Assembly (NCBI RefSeq): GCF_009812035.1
Contig: NZ_VZIZ01000007.1
Coordinates: forward strand, 124,001 to 188,000
Source of the DNA: Psychrobacter nivimaris
GTDB lineage: Bacteria > Pseudomonadota > Gammaproteobacteria > Pseudomonadales > Moraxellaceae
DNA: 64,000 nt
Reading direction: 5' to 3'
Shown: one piece after another, positions 1-9,593 of the stretch
Position numbering within the stretch: position 1 is the stretch's first letter
How the letters are laid out: each line of letters begins with the position of its first letter
The notes under the pieces: generated by a model
What the model was told of the DNA's origin: nothing
Database searches by the model: none
The model's input: only the letters and a program-made list of their open reading frames with translations
Made by a program: the position numbers and the translations under genes

Positions 1-1
1 T

Positions 2-535
2 GAGCAACTGAGTGCTAGGCCATTGTCACACTTCACCAGTTTTATTATTTACTTACCGCTACTGGTGCCAAGTATTGCGTTTCTATTCGGCTTAGTATGG
101 TTACAGCAGTTGGCCAATCATCAATCAGAATTTTTTAATGTGGCGTTTGCCCATCTTTTATTCGTGCTACCGTACGTGTTTTTATCACTGGCCAGTAGTT
201 ATCGACGCCTAGATCCTCGTTTTGCTCATGTGGCCGCTAGCCTTGGCGCTGCACCTATTAAGGTATTCTTTCAGATAAAGCTGCCGCAGCTATTTGCTCC
301 TATTTTGATTGCCATTGCTCTTGGTCTAGCGATTAGCTTTGGTCAGTATTTGCCAACTCTATTGGCAGGTGGTGGACGTATTGCCACTATCACGACTGAA
401 GCGGTGACACTGGCAAATGGAGCCAGTAGGCGCACTAGTGCCGTCTATGCCATCATGCAAATGGCGCTACCGCTCATCGGTTTTATATTGGCTTGGATGC
501 TACCCAAACATTTTTTTAGAAGTGGCGCTCGGTAG
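2..535 (+). CDS. ynjC: ABC transporter permease, YnjC-like (5' end outside window)
   Basis: This is the C-terminal part of an inner-membrane permease. The reading frame is open to the left edge of the window, so the TTG at 23 is not a real start. Several hydrophobic segments are visible. A stretch reading LGAAPIKVFFQIKLPQLFAP matches the cytoplasmic EAA loop of binding-protein-dependent permeases, which contacts the ATPase. The gene is followed after 79 bases by a YnjD-like ATPase and then a YnjF-like phosphatidyltransferase, the order of the E. coli ynj cassette. That context is the reason for the YnjC name. The substrate is unknown; related systems carry thiamine, iron or polyamine-like cargo. 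The missing upstream part should hold the other permease domain and probably the periplasmic binding protein. Confidence 0.75.
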   Translation, partial: EQLSARPLSHFTSFIIYLPLLVPSIAFLFGLVWLQQLANHQSEFFNVAFAHLLFVLPYVFLSLASSYRRLDPRFAHVAASLGAAPIKVFFQIKLPQLFAPILIAIALGLAISFGQYLPTLLAGGGRIATITTEAVTLANGASRRTSAVYAIMQMALPLIGFILAWMLPKHFFRSGAR

Positions 536-614
536 TAGGCTGGTCATAAACAAAAGCAAACGTTATCAAATATTAAAATAATCAGTCTTAAAAAACACAA
601 ATAAAGGGATCCTG

Positions 615-1247
615 ATGCCATCATCTCTACAGATAAAAGACTTACAACTGTTTCGTCAAAGCGAGCAATTACTGAGTATCGATGAGCACATCGCTGGTGG
701 CAATATCCTAACCGTGATGGGCCCTTCTGGTAGTGGCAAGTCCAGCTTACTGAACTGGCTAACAGGCACTTTGGCGAATGACTTTACCGCGACTGGTACT
801 GTCTGGTTAAACGATAAGAACGTGACGCACCTGCCTGCGCATTTGCGACGTATTGGTGTGCTGTATCAAGACGCACTGCTGTTTTCGCATCTATCAGTCG
901 CAGGCAACATTGCTTTTGCCATGCCAAAAGGAAACAAAAAACAGCGTGTTGAAAAAATAGCGCAATCTTTAGCGCAAGTGGGTTTAGAGGGGATGAGAGA
1001 TCGTCATCCTGATAACCTATCAGGTGGTCAACAAGCACGTGTCGCTCTACTACGCACACTGCTAAGTGAGCCCAAAGCGATACTACTTGATGAGCCGTTT
1101 AGCAAACTTGATACTCAATTGAGAATGGATACGCGGCAATTGGTATTCGATCAGATTCGTACTCATAAGTTGCCTGCTATTATGGTCACGCACGACCAAA
1201 GCGATGCCAAAGCAGCCAACGGTAAAGTTATCTATGTAGGACAATAG
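615..1247 (+). CDS. ynjD: ABC transporter ATP-binding protein, YnjD-like
   Basis: This 210-residue ATPase energises the permease encoded just upstream, on the cytoplasmic face of the inner membrane. All nucleotide-binding motifs are intact: Walker A GPSGSGKS at 36-43, Q-loop Gln at 85, signature LSGGQQ at 135-140, Walker B AILLDEP at 155-161, and switch His at 193. The protein is short and has no C-terminal regulatory domain, as is usual for YnjD. The ATG at 615 has an AAAGGGATCCTG ribosome-binding region. Synteny with the permease before it and the CDP-alcohol phosphatidyltransferase after it supports the YnjD assignment. The transported substrate cannot be read from the sequence. Confidence 0.85.
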   Translation: MPSSLQIKDLQLFRQSEQLLSIDEHIAGGNILTVMGPSGSGKSSLLNWLTGTLANDFTATGTVWLNDKNVTHLPAHLRRIGVLYQDALLFSHLSVAGNIAFAMPKGNKKQRVEKIAQSLAQVGLEGMRDRHPDNLSGGQQARVALLRTLLSEPKAILLDEPFSKLDTQLRMDTRQLVFDQIRTHKLPAIMVTHDQSDAKAANGKVIYVGQ

Positions 1248-1327
1248 TTTTGGACATCAGAGTCAAATATCAACGCTAAATGCCCAAAAAAAGTATCAAA
1301 ACAAGCAAAATATAAAAGGCAGCTCGC

Positions 1328-1954
1328 ATGCTAGACAAGTTTATTACGCCCGTCATCAAGCCGCTGCTAACCCCGATAGTAGCGACATTGCATAAGTTCG
1401 GTATTACGGCTGATCAGCTTACAGTAGCTGGATTCTTGGTTGGTATGTTGGCATTGCCACTACTCGCGTTTGAGCTATGGTATGGCGCACTGGCAGTGAT
1501 AATATTGAATCGTATCTTTGATGGACTTGATGGCGCAATGGCACGCTATGCCCAGCAAAGCTCTAGCGCTGGCGGCTACTTAGATATAACCCTCGATTTT
1601 TTGTTTTATGCCGCTGTGCCACTTGGGTTTATTTTGGCCAATCCTGCCCAAAATGCCATTGCAGGCGCGTTGTTATTAGCGGCATTTATCGGGACAGGTT
1701 CGAGCTTTTTGGCTTTTGCGATTTCTGCAGAAAAGTTTCAATTAGACAAGCCGCAGTTTAAATATAAGAGCTTTTATTATCTTAATGGTCTTACTGAAGG
1801 TACCGAAACTATTGCTCTTTTTATTGCTCTTTGCATTTGGCCTCAGCATTTTGTGCTACTTGCTGGTATCTTTGCTACTGCCTGCGCTGTTACTATTTTT
1901 ACTCGTATACATGGTGGGTATCATACCCTCAAGCAGCTCGAATCTACCAAGTAA
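1328..1954 (+). CDS. ynjF: CDP-alcohol phosphatidyltransferase family protein, YnjF-like
   Basis: This is a 208-residue integral membrane enzyme of the family that moves a phosphatidyl or phosphoalcohol group from a CDP-linked donor to an alcohol. The diagnostic motif D-x2-D-G-x2-A-R-...-G-x3-D-x3-D is complete, with Asp65, Asp68, Asp86 and Asp90 and Ala72-Arg73. Five or six hydrophobic segments surround it. It starts 80 bases after ynjD on the same strand. In E. coli a rhodanese gene, ynjE, sits between ynjD and ynjF; it is missing here. The physiological acceptor alcohol of YnjF proteins is not established, so only the family function is claimed. Confidence 0.85.
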   Translation: MLDKFITPVIKPLLTPIVATLHKFGITADQLTVAGFLVGMLALPLLAFELWYGALAVIILNRIFDGLDGAMARYAQQSSSAGGYLDITLDFLFYAAVPLGFILANPAQNAIAGALLLAAFIGTGSSFLAFAISAEKFQLDKPQFKYKSFYYLNGLTEGTETIALFIALCIWPQHFVLLAGIFATACAVTIFTRIHGGYHTLKQLESTK

Positions 1955-1998
1955 GCGTCTAAAGATATATACCATATTGAAACCCAGCCATAATACCG

Positions 1999-2610
1999 CT
2001 AAGCATTTACCGAATCATCGAGTCGCAGTGCTTCTATAGATAAGGCCATATCTTCAGCAAGGGCGTGTACCGTCGAGCTCTCTATGTCACGCTGTGCAAA
2101 GGCACGCAATCCCATGACTTCTGCCTGTAGACGGCGTCCAAGTCTAACCGGATCAAGCTCACTATCCATCTCACCGACACTCTGCGCCTCCTTAAAGCAT
2201 TCTATAAATCGCGCCTCCATACCTGCCAGCAGCATTTCCACCTTGGTTAACGCTGTTTGCTCACGCGCACCCAGCTCTAGTAAGCTTTTGACCAACATAC
2301 AGGCTCGGCTCGGTAACGCTTTATCACGAATCCCGCCAAGCTGACGTATATAAGCGGCAAGGCCTAATAAAGGCGTTTCATGATGGCTCAACACTCGCTC
2401 AAGCTCAGTCAATCCTAGACGCGCATAGTATTCTAGCGCTTCTTGAAACAAGCCTTCTTTGTTACCGAAAGCGGCATAGATACTGCCTGGGCGCATATCG
2501 AGCGCTTGCTCGATATCTTTTAGAGATGTGGCATGAAAGCCCTTTTGCCAAAAAAGCTGTAGCGCACGCTCCAAGGCGTCATGACGGTTGTAAAGTGCGG
2601 TGCGTGACAT
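1999..2610 (-). CDS. TetR/AcrR family transcriptional regulator
   Basis: This is a DNA-binding regulator of about 203 residues. The N-terminal helix-turn-helix covers about residues 8-55 (ALERALQLFWQKGFHATSLK, then MRPGSIYAAFGNKEGLF), a typical TetR arrangement. The rest is a helical ligand-binding domain with little recognisable detail. A start at 2610 is preferred over the in-frame ATG at 2622 because GGGGCAC lies just upstream of the inner ATG and nothing useful lies before the outer one. The gene converges with the ynj cassette and has no obvious target operon beside it. The next minus-strand gene upstream on the map is the aldehyde dehydrogenase, which reads toward it. Confidence 0.85.
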   Translation of the reverse strand: MSRTALYNRHDALERALQLFWQKGFHATSLKDIEQALDMRPGSIYAAFGNKEGLFQEALEYYARLGLTELERVLSHHETPLLGLAAYIRQLGGIRDKALPSRACMLVKSLLELGAREQTALTKVEMLLAGMEARFIECFKEAQSVGEMDSELDPVRLGRRLQAEVMGLRAFAQRDIESSTVHALAEDMALSIEALRLDDSVNA

Positions 2611-2858
2611 AATGTGCCCCATTTAAAAAGCCGTGACCTCATATAAAAATGGGCACGGCTATAAAACTTGAATGATTGCTCAATTTTATCCTAGATGGGT
2701 GCGACAGTAAAGTTAATATAAGAAACGGTCTGGTAAACAAACGTAATGCTAGGGCGCGACTTAGCTATCAACAATCACTCTACAATAATTCAACAGTCAT
2801 GCTGATAGCTAGTAAATAGTCTCTACAGTGGCTAGTGACAAACTAGTTAAAAAACCAA

Positions 2859-4385
2859 TTAATCGGTCAACAATACATGTTTGGTCTTCTGATAAGCGGA
2901 CAAACCATCACCGCCCAACTCACGGCCGATACCGCTTTGCTTAAATCCGCCCCATCCTGCTTCTGGCAGTACGATTTGTTGCTCGTTAATCCAAATATGA
3001 CCCGCTTTGATTTGTAGCGCCATCTCAAGCGCGGCAGTCTCATCGGCGCAAACGATGGTAGCTGCTAGAGCAAACTTGCTATCATTGGCTAGGCGAATAG
3101 CCTCTGCGTCGTCAGTAAAGGTTGCACAGATTAATACAGGCCCAAACACCTCCTCCATCCATAATTGGCTGGTCGTTGGCACATCCGTATAGACAGTTGG
3201 CATCGCAAAATAGCCAGATGCTTCTACTAACTCACCGCCAGTTAAGCAATCCAGATTTTCAGCTGTCGCAATATCAAAGTATTTCTTAACTTGGTTCAAT
3301 TGCTGCTCGCTTACTAATGGACCCATTTGCGTCTCTGTCGCAAAACCATCACCAATTTGCAAACTTTCCGTTTTAACTTTTAACGTCTCAAACAGCTGTG
3401 TAGCGATATCTTGATGAACAACCAAACGCGACGTGGCCGAGCATATCTGACCTGCATTGGTAAATATACCGCCGATGATTAAATCACAAGCGTAATCAAT
3501 ATCAGCATCTGTACAGACCACAATAGCAGACTTACCACCCAACTCTAGGCTAATATCTTTGATGCCTTTTGCTGCTTGAACCATCACCTTTTCGCCGACG
3601 ACATTACTACCAGTAAAAGACACTTTGTCAATCAGCGGATGGCTGGTCATAGCAGTGCCCACTTCAGCAGCACCTGGTAAAATATTAACCACCCCTTTCG
3701 GCAAGCCAATCTCAGATAAGATATTACCTAGCATAAGCTCTGGTAATAATGTCACCTCAGACGGTTTCAATAGCACGGTACAACCTGCCGCTAGCGCAGG
3801 GGCCAATTTCCAAGAAGTCGTCACCATTGGGAAATTCCAAGGGGTAATCAGCGCACAAATACCCACTGGCGAGTATGTCTTTAACAAACGAATGCCCGAT
3901 TCAAGCGTTGATACTTTAGACCATGTTGCTTGCTCTGTGATGAGGTTGGCATAGTAGCGATAGCAAGCAATGGCGTCCCCGACGTCTATCTTCGCTTCCT
4001 CAATGGGCTTTCCGTTGTTTAATACAGACAGTCCAACCAAGGTATCGAATTGCTGCTCCATAGACTCTGCAATCGCATTTAGATAGCGGGCACGCTCGCT
4101 TACACTAGTCTGTGACCAACTAGCAAAGGCTTCATCAGCCGCTTCGACTGCCTGCTCTACATGGGCACTGGTGCATAAGCGCGTCGTTGCAATCACCTCG
4201 CCTGAATTTGGATCATACAATGCATGGTTATTTCTATTATCAAAGCTTGCATCACCAGAATCGGTCGCGAGGGCTTTAATCGTAACCCAGTCACCATTGA
4301 TATAAGCGGCATTTAATACAACTTCGTTTTGAGCCGTTTGTATGGCAGTTTCTCTGGTTAATTCTGTAGAGTTCAGCATTTCCAT
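2859..4385 (-). CDS. NAD(P)-dependent aldehyde dehydrogenase, probable 4-guanidinobutyraldehyde dehydrogenase
   Basis: This is an enzyme of about 508 residues from the aldehyde dehydrogenase superfamily that oxidises an aldehyde to its acid. Key residues are present: Asn184 in TPWNF, Glu281 in LELGGK and the nucleophile Cys315 in AGQICSATSR. The GQICSATSR form is seen in betaine-aldehyde and aminoaldehyde dehydrogenases, some of which accept 4-guanidinobutyraldehyde. It is the last gene of the gbuA-aruI-dld-yjiH cluster, 125 bases after the YjiH-like gene. Its product would link AruI (makes 4-guanidinobutyraldehyde) to GbuA (uses 4-guanidinobutyrate). The substrate is inferred from context. 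The frame is open to a TTG at 4415, but the ATG at 4385 gives the usual family N-terminus. Confidence 0.8.
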   Translation of the reverse strand: MEMLNSTELTRETAIQTAQNEVVLNAAYINGDWVTIKALATDSGDASFDNRNNHALYDPNSGEVIATTRLCTSAHVEQAVEAADEAFASWSQTSVSERARYLNAIAESMEQQFDTLVGLSVLNNGKPIEEAKIDVGDAIACYRYYANLITEQATWSKVSTLESGIRLLKTYSPVGICALITPWNFPMVTTSWKLAPALAAGCTVLLKPSEVTLLPELMLGNILSEIGLPKGVVNILPGAAEVGTAMTSHPLIDKVSFTGSNVVGEKVMVQAAKGIKDISLELGGKSAIVVCTDADIDYACDLIIGGIFTNAGQICSATSRLVVHQDIATQLFETLKVKTESLQIGDGFATETQMGPLVSEQQLNQVKKYFDIATAENLDCLTGGELVEASGYFAMPTVYTDVPTTSQLWMEEVFGPVLICATFTDDAEAIRLANDSKFALAATIVCADETAALEMALQIKAGHIWINEQQIVLPEAGWGGFKQSGIGRELGGDGLSAYQKTKHVLLTD

Positions 4386-4540
4386 AATGGTCAATCGCCT
4401 TATATGTTTGATCAAATTGTCTTTATGTACGTAACGTCCGTAATGTGATTGGCTAAATGGTCGGTGTAACTGCCTACAGAAAAACCGACCATTTGTATAT
4501 TATCGTTAGGCTAGATGCCTTATGAATACTAGACACGCCA

Positions 4541-5947
4541 CTAATACAGTAGATGCGCCACAGACGTAATTACTACCAAGCTGATAAGCGTACGAAGGAT
4601 AAAGATTAAAAATAGCTCTAATACATTTAGCTTAATATTTGACTTCAAAATCAGCGCACCCACTTCAGACATGTAGATAATCTGAGTAATTGAAGCAGCA
4701 CCAACGATGAATCGTGTCATCTCACTTTCAATGCTTTTACCGACGAGCGCTGGCAAGTACATATCTGCAAAGCCCATAATCATGGCAGGTGCAGCCTTTG
4801 CCGCCTCTGGAATCTGTAACCACTCAAGTAGTGGTACAAGTGGTGTCGCAAGCCAATTAAAGACAGGCGTGTACTCTGCTAAGCCAAGACCGATGGTACC
4901 AATCGCAAAGATAACAGGAATCAGTCCAAAGTAGATATCAAACAGATTTTGTACGCTGCGTTTGAACACTTTACCTAAGCTTGGCATAGAATGCGCGCGA
5001 GTAACCGCACGATTGACTGCCCACTTATACGTTGTATATTCAGCAGGGATGCCTTCATCTAGCATGCTTTTGCCAGAATGATAAGTATCAGGCTTAAGTG
5101 ATAATGGTGGTATACGCGGCATAATAATCGCAGCAATAAAACCGGTTAGCGCAATGGTCAGATAAAAGAAGACGAAGTTATTGTCTACGCCGATGGTTTT
5201 GGCAACCACATAGGTAAAGGCAATAGAAGTGACTGAAAATGTGGTCGCGATAATGGCAGCTTCACGCTGACTGTAAAAGCTTTTATCATACTCTTGCATA
5301 GTGACTAGCAAGCCGATAGACGCGGCACCAAACCAAGAAGACATTGCATCGACAGCAGAACGACCAGGTAGTTTGAAAAGCTTGATAAATACTTTACTGG
5401 CTAAAGTGCCCAAAAATTCCATCAAGCCAAAATCAGTCAAAAATGGCAGCGATAAAATGGCGAAGAAAAACAACGGAATCAGAATAGGAATCAAATCTTC
5501 GAAGATGACGCCGCCTGTATTACGATTGATAATGAACTCAGGGCCGACTTGTAGGAAAATCATCCAAACAAACAACATACCTAAAAAACGTGTGGACAGC
5601 CAAAACCAATCAACATCAAAGAGCTTTTTTACCAGTGAATCTTCATGCAACTTGGGCTTTAACGCTTTGACTGCCAGTGCACCAAGAGCGGAGATAGTCA
5701 CTATCGCCATCGCAATATAGGCCACAAATCCACCTAACACGGTTTGTAGCGTATCGGTCAGTACACCTAATAAAATTGTGACCTTACCATCCCACTCAAA
5801 CGGTATGATAAAAAGTGCAATACCCAGTGCTGAAAACAATAGGAACTTCCACATTGCTGCACGCCACTGTCCTGCTTTTGGCGTTTCTGGATCGACAGTA
5901 TTGTTTCCTAAAATCGGCTGCTGCGATTTATCAATAGTATTCGTCAT
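4541..5947 (-). CDS. YjiH family membrane protein with nucleoside-recognition (Gate) domains
   Basis: This is a 468-residue polytopic inner-membrane protein with ten or so hydrophobic segments. Its sequence resembles YjiH-type proteins, which carry Gate/nucleoside-recognition domains (about residues 170-300 and 340-460; motifs include SSWFGAASIGLLVT and GFADMYLPALVG). It overlaps the 3' end of the dld-like gene by 17 bases, so the two are translationally coupled and surely in one operon. Surrounded by arginine/guanidinobutyrate catabolic genes, it may import or export arginine, agmatine, guanidinobutyrate or a 2-hydroxy acid. This is inference: family members have no agreed substrate. Confidence 0.75.
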   Translation of the reverse strand: MTNTIDKSQQPILGNNTVDPETPKAGQWRAAMWKFLLFSALGIALFIIPFEWDGKVTILLGVLTDTLQTVLGGFVAYIAMAIVTISALGALAVKALKPKLHEDSLVKKLFDVDWFWLSTRFLGMLFVWMIFLQVGPEFIINRNTGGVIFEDLIPILIPLFFFAILSLPFLTDFGLMEFLGTLASKVFIKLFKLPGRSAVDAMSSWFGAASIGLLVTMQEYDKSFYSQREAAIIATTFSVTSIAFTYVVAKTIGVDNNFVFFYLTIALTGFIAAIIMPRIPPLSLKPDTYHSGKSMLDEGIPAEYTTYKWAVNRAVTRAHSMPSLGKVFKRSVQNLFDIYFGLIPVIFAIGTIGLGLAEYTPVFNWLATPLVPLLEWLQIPEAAKAAPAMIMGFADMYLPALVGKSIESEMTRFIVGAASITQIIYMSEVGALILKSNIKLNVLELFLIFILRTLISLVVITSVAHLLY

Positions 5948-7766
5948 TTAACTTCTCCTTGATGGGCGATGATTGCCAGTTTTTCCATTTCTCTGTCTGA
6001 CCAATACCTGGGTTAAGCAAATTGGTTGGATCCAGTTTTTTATAAAAATAATGTAGCTCAGCTTTAGCAGGATACACATGCCCCACGTTGTGCTCAGCAG
6101 GATACTCAATATGACGCTTATCATAAAATGCCAGCAGGTCTTCCTTGAATTGCTTGGCATTGGTCTTAGGTTTCAATAAATAGTCTTGGTGCATGACATG
6201 ACAGAAAAAATGCCCCAAATAAAAATTTTTGCTGACTTGATTTTGCAAATGTTCAGGTAGAGTCTCGTCCCAATCTACGGCATTTCTAGGTAAGGCAATA
6301 TCGGTCGATAGCAGCTCGCCAAATTTATCTTGATTTAAATTATGATAACGAAACATGGCAGCGGTCGCGGCACTGCGAAATACCAATAACGATTGCGATT
6401 CAAGCTCTGTACACACATGCAGCGCACCTTGATACTGCTGTATATGATTTTGCAAAAAAGCTTTAGCTGCGGCGATATTTTCGCCGTCGTTTTTATTAGT
6501 ATCTTTATCTGAATCTTTATTAATGCCATTATCAAAGTCGTTAACAAAACCATCTGCGACTTTTATAATCAAATGGTAGTTATATGAGAGTGCCTGCGTG
6601 GTCAAAGTGGCTGGTAACGACGGCGGCATAAACCTAGATGTCATCTGTAATATCCGATCTGGCAGCGTCTTTGGGAGATGCCACTTATCCAGATAGTAGC
6701 CAATCTTTGCTTGCAGTCGATACAGCGACCCTATCTTGCTAGCAGGAAGCTTACGCATGCTCAAGCAAGTGTCTCGACCATAGTACATCGTGATGTCGTT
6801 ATAGTTTTTATGCATATACTCAGCTAACACGGGCAATTTCAACTCGCTCTTTAACCATTGTTTTCTGAGTGTGGTCAAGGTGTCAGCGTCGTTGGTCGAG
6901 ATATAAAATGTTTGCTCTTGCTTGGGCTTGGCAAAGGTCGCTACCCTTACCGCAAATACAATGACCTTGCCAGCTGAACCAGACGCTTCATACAGGCCGT
7001 TAGGATCGTTGTTAAATCTAGCAGGTGTCTCTGCCTCACAATCACGGACTTTATGTTGATAATGATGGTTGGTGCAGGCGTTACTGTTGCTCGTACTGTT
7101 TGAGACCTTATTAAACGTGCCAGCTTGCAGGTTCTCTAGCATTTCCTCTGGCTGTGTGCCCAAATCCAGTCCCAGATGATTAATTAACTCAAACGCTCCT
7201 GAGGTATTGCGTCTGGCAAATAACGCCATCTCAGTATAGGCAGGTCCACGCTGCACCAACATCCCGCCCGAGCTATTGCAGATGCCGCCTATCACCGATG
7301 CACCTATGCAACTAGAGCCCAGTACTGAATGTGGCTCACGCCCTAGTGGCGCAAGGGTGGACTCTAATTGCTGCAAAGTAGCGGCTGGCAAAGCAACCAG
7401 TTCTGCTGCATCATTAAGTAAATGCACACCGCCCAATAACTGCATAGAGATTACGACTAGCGGCCTGTCATAATCTCCATTCGGCGTTGAGCCACCTGTT
7501 AGGCCTGTATTGGCTGCTTGAGCAATGATAATCACATCGGCAGCGGCACAGATATTAATGACGCGCCATAGTGCCACAAGAGAGTGCGGTATCACAACTG
7601 CGACGGTAGCGTCTGTGATAGCCTCAATTGCACCTTGCACATAAGACTGCTGTTGGCTAGGTTTTGTCAATACATTGGTCGTACCAACGACAGCAGCAAG
7701 CGCCGTCAACAAATGCGGTATGTGCTCATGTCTACTTTCTGACATTTCTCTAGCATTGGGCGTCAT
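5931..7766 (-). CDS. dld: FAD-dependent D-lactate (D-2-hydroxyacid) dehydrogenase, Dld type
   Basis: This 611-residue flavoprotein resembles E. coli Dld, a quinone-linked peripheral membrane enzyme that oxidises D-lactate to pyruvate. The PCMH-type FAD-binding region is clear around residues 50-230 (IAQAANTGLTGGSTPNG; VLGSSCIGASVIGGICNSSG), with the membrane-binding/cap part following. It is about 40 residues longer than E. coli Dld. The excess lies in two low-complexity stretches, a Ser/Asn-rich one near 220-245 and an Asp/Lys/Asn-rich one near 405-425. The ATG at 7766 has GGAAG at a good distance. It sits inside the arginine cluster, so a guanidino 2-hydroxyacid substrate, or supply of pyruvate for a transaminase, are both possible. 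Only the family function is firm. Confidence 0.82.
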   Translation of the reverse strand: MTPNAREMSESRHEHIPHLLTALAAVVGTTNVLTKPSQQQSYVQGAIEAITDATVAVVIPHSLVALWRVINICAAADVIIIAQAANTGLTGGSTPNGDYDRPLVVISMQLLGGVHLLNDAAELVALPAATLQQLESTLAPLGREPHSVLGSSCIGASVIGGICNSSGGMLVQRGPAYTEMALFARRNTSGAFELINHLGLDLGTQPEEMLENLQAGTFNKVSNSTSNSNACTNHHYQHKVRDCEAETPARFNNDPNGLYEASGSAGKVIVFAVRVATFAKPKQEQTFYISTNDADTLTTLRKQWLKSELKLPVLAEYMHKNYNDITMYYGRDTCLSMRKLPASKIGSLYRLQAKIGYYLDKWHLPKTLPDRILQMTSRFMPPSLPATLTTQALSYNYHLIIKVADGFVNDFDNGINKDSDKDTNKNDGENIAAAKAFLQNHIQQYQGALHVCTELESQSLLVFRSAATAAMFRYHNLNQDKFGELLSTDIALPRNAVDWDETLPEHLQNQVSKNFYLGHFFCHVMHQDYLLKPKTNAKQFKEDLLAFYDKRHIEYPAEHNVGHVYPAKAELHYFYKKLDPTNLLNPGIGQTEKWKNWQSSPIKEKLNDEYY

Positions 7767-7871
7767 GAACGTGCTTCCTTGCGTAACCAGCGTTTGTCAT
7801 TTTTTTGTCTTTTTTTAGACCTGTGACTATCGGTCTCGTTATTATCCGTAGCATTAAAGACCGTATTACTG

Positions 7872-9593
7872 TTAATTAAAATAAGTCACTGTCTCAGCCA
7901 TTTCTTTTAGAAAGTCATCTGCTTCATCAATCTCATAAATGATTGGTTGTTTACCCTTTATGTCTGCCTTTAATGCGTCTAGCAATTGCTGCTTATCAGT
8001 AATTCTGCGATAGCCAGCGCCAAACCCTGCTGCTAATGGCTCAAAGTTTGGCGTTTTGATATTGACGCCAATCAGTGGTAGGCCGCCCTCTTCCATATAA
8101 CGGCGAATCTCACCGTAGCCTTGGTTGTTCCATAGCAATATGATCAATGGTAGCTCAAGCTCGGCTGCGCAGATAAGCTCGGCAATCGTGAACTGAATAC
8201 CACCATCACCCATCAGGCTAACAACAGGTAGATTTGAGCCAACCATGGCCCCGATAGCAGCAGGCAAACCATAGCCTAACGTGCCAAAACCCGTCGATGA
8301 ATTAAACCATTTACGTGTCGCTAAGGCTTCAAGACCAAGGTTGCCGCTATAGACAGGCTGCGTTGAATCACCAACGAAAATGACGTCTTCTACCTCATCT
8401 CTAATTAGCTTCAGTAAAGCATTTTGACCCGCAAAATCTGTCGTTACATCCTTCAAGATGGCCTGCTTTGCCTCGTTTACTCGTGACAGTGCTTGATGAT
8501 CGAATGTCTGACCTTCTAAGCGACTACATAAACCACTAATCGCCATCTGTGCGTCAGACAATACCGCGATATTGGCTCTAAATGGACGCTGCAATTGCTG
8601 GGCATCACAGTCGATACGGACTAGCGTGCCGTTGATTTTGAACTCACCGTTAAAGAACACATCGTAGTCAGTCTCGCCAAGCTCAGTACCAATCGCTAAT
8701 ATCCAGTCTGCTTCTGTAATCACGGCTCGGCCTGCGTCTAACGACTGGTTGCTACCCAAACTTAACGGATGACCAGGTGGCAGCAAACCTTTGGCATTAA
8801 TCGTCAAAAACGTTGGTGCATCTATCAGCTCTGCCAATCGCTGTGCATCGTGATCGACATCGACGCAGCCGCCCCCATAAAGTATTACAGGGTTTTTCGC
8901 GGTTTGTAATGACTGTACGATTAGGTCTAACTGCGTAGGGTTAGGCAATGGTCTTGTGACCTGCGGTAGGCTCAAGCTATTTGTACTAGCTTCGCTATTT
9001 GCTACAGCATCTAACTTAGGGGGCTTAGCAACATGACTCGCATCAGCGGTGATGACATCGATAGGCAGCTGAATATGTACAGGGCCAGGACGTGCGCCAT
9101 TAAATAAGGCAAAAGCTTCTGCGATGACTTTCGGTAACGATTCAGGTTGCCAAACGGTCTTACTCGTCAATGCTACTTTGCTAATCATGCCTTGCTGATC
9201 GTGAAGCTCATGTAAATGCCCTTCGCCACTACCCGTGTCTTTGACTTTATTGACACTAGAGATCACTAGCATCGGTATCGAATCGGCCAATGCCTGCGCC
9301 ATCGCCGTCATAATATTGGTCATACCAGGGCCAGTGATGATAAAACATACGCCAATCTTGCCAGAAGCACGGTAGTAGCCATCTGCCATAAACCCAGCGC
9401 CTTGTTCATGACGCGGTGTCACATGACGAATATTGGTATTTGGCAAACCACGATACAGCTCTACCGTATGTACACCAGGGATACCAAAAACAGTCTCTAC
9501 ACCATAATACTCTAGCCACTGCACCAATAGCTCACCGCAGGTCAGTGATGATGTGTCAGACAAAGAAGAAGGCGTTTGCGTCAATTGGGTCAT
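7872..9593 (-). CDS. aruI: 5-guanidino-2-oxopentanoate (2-ketoarginine) decarboxylase, thiamine diphosphate enzyme
   Basis: This 573-residue thiamine-diphosphate enzyme has the N-terminal pyrimidine-binding domain with the activating Glu63 (RHEQGAGFMADGY). A central domain follows, then a C-terminal diphosphate-binding domain with GDGG followed about 27 residues later by NNQGYGE. The N-terminal third closely resembles AruI of the Pseudomonas arginine transaminase pathway, which decarboxylates 2-ketoarginine to 4-guanidinobutyraldehyde. Other members of the fold (acetolactate synthase, benzoylformate decarboxylase) are possible alternatives, but location next to a guanidinobutyrase strongly favours AruI. 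No aruH transaminase or arginine dehydrogenase is in view, so the source of 2-ketoarginine lies elsewhere. Confidence 0.85.
   Translation of the reverse strand: MTQLTQTPSSLSDTSSLTCGELLVQWLEYYGVETVFGIPGVHTVELYRGLPNTNIRHVTPRHEQGAGFMADGYYRASGKIGVCFIITGPGMTNIMTAMAQALADSIPMLVISSVNKVKDTGSGEGHLHELHDQQGMISKVALTSKTVWQPESLPKVIAEAFALFNGARPGPVHIQLPIDVITADASHVAKPPKLDAVANSEASTNSLSLPQVTRPLPNPTQLDLIVQSLQTAKNPVILYGGGCVDVDHDAQRLAELIDAPTFLTINAKGLLPPGHPLSLGSNQSLDAGRAVITEADWILAIGTELGETDYDVFFNGEFKINGTLVRIDCDAQQLQRPFRANIAVLSDAQMAISGLCSRLEGQTFDHQALSRVNEAKQAILKDVTTDFAGQNALLKLIRDEVEDVIFVGDSTQPVYSGNLGLEALATRKWFNSSTGFGTLGYGLPAAIGAMVGSNLPVVSLMGDGGIQFTIAELICAAELELPLIILLWNNQGYGEIRRYMEEGGLPLIGVNIKTPNFEPLAAGFGAGYRRITDKQQLLDALKADIKGKQPIIYEIDEADDFLKEMAETVTYFN

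Noticed and set aside
784..1059. Minus-strand open frame inside the ynjD gene
   Set aside because: It is antisense to a gene with all ABC ATPase motifs, with no ribosome-binding site or family resemblance.
1785..2039. Hydrophobic plus-strand frame overlapping the end of ynjF
   Set aside because: It is out of frame with a well-supported membrane protein; hydrophobicity carries over from the shared sequence.
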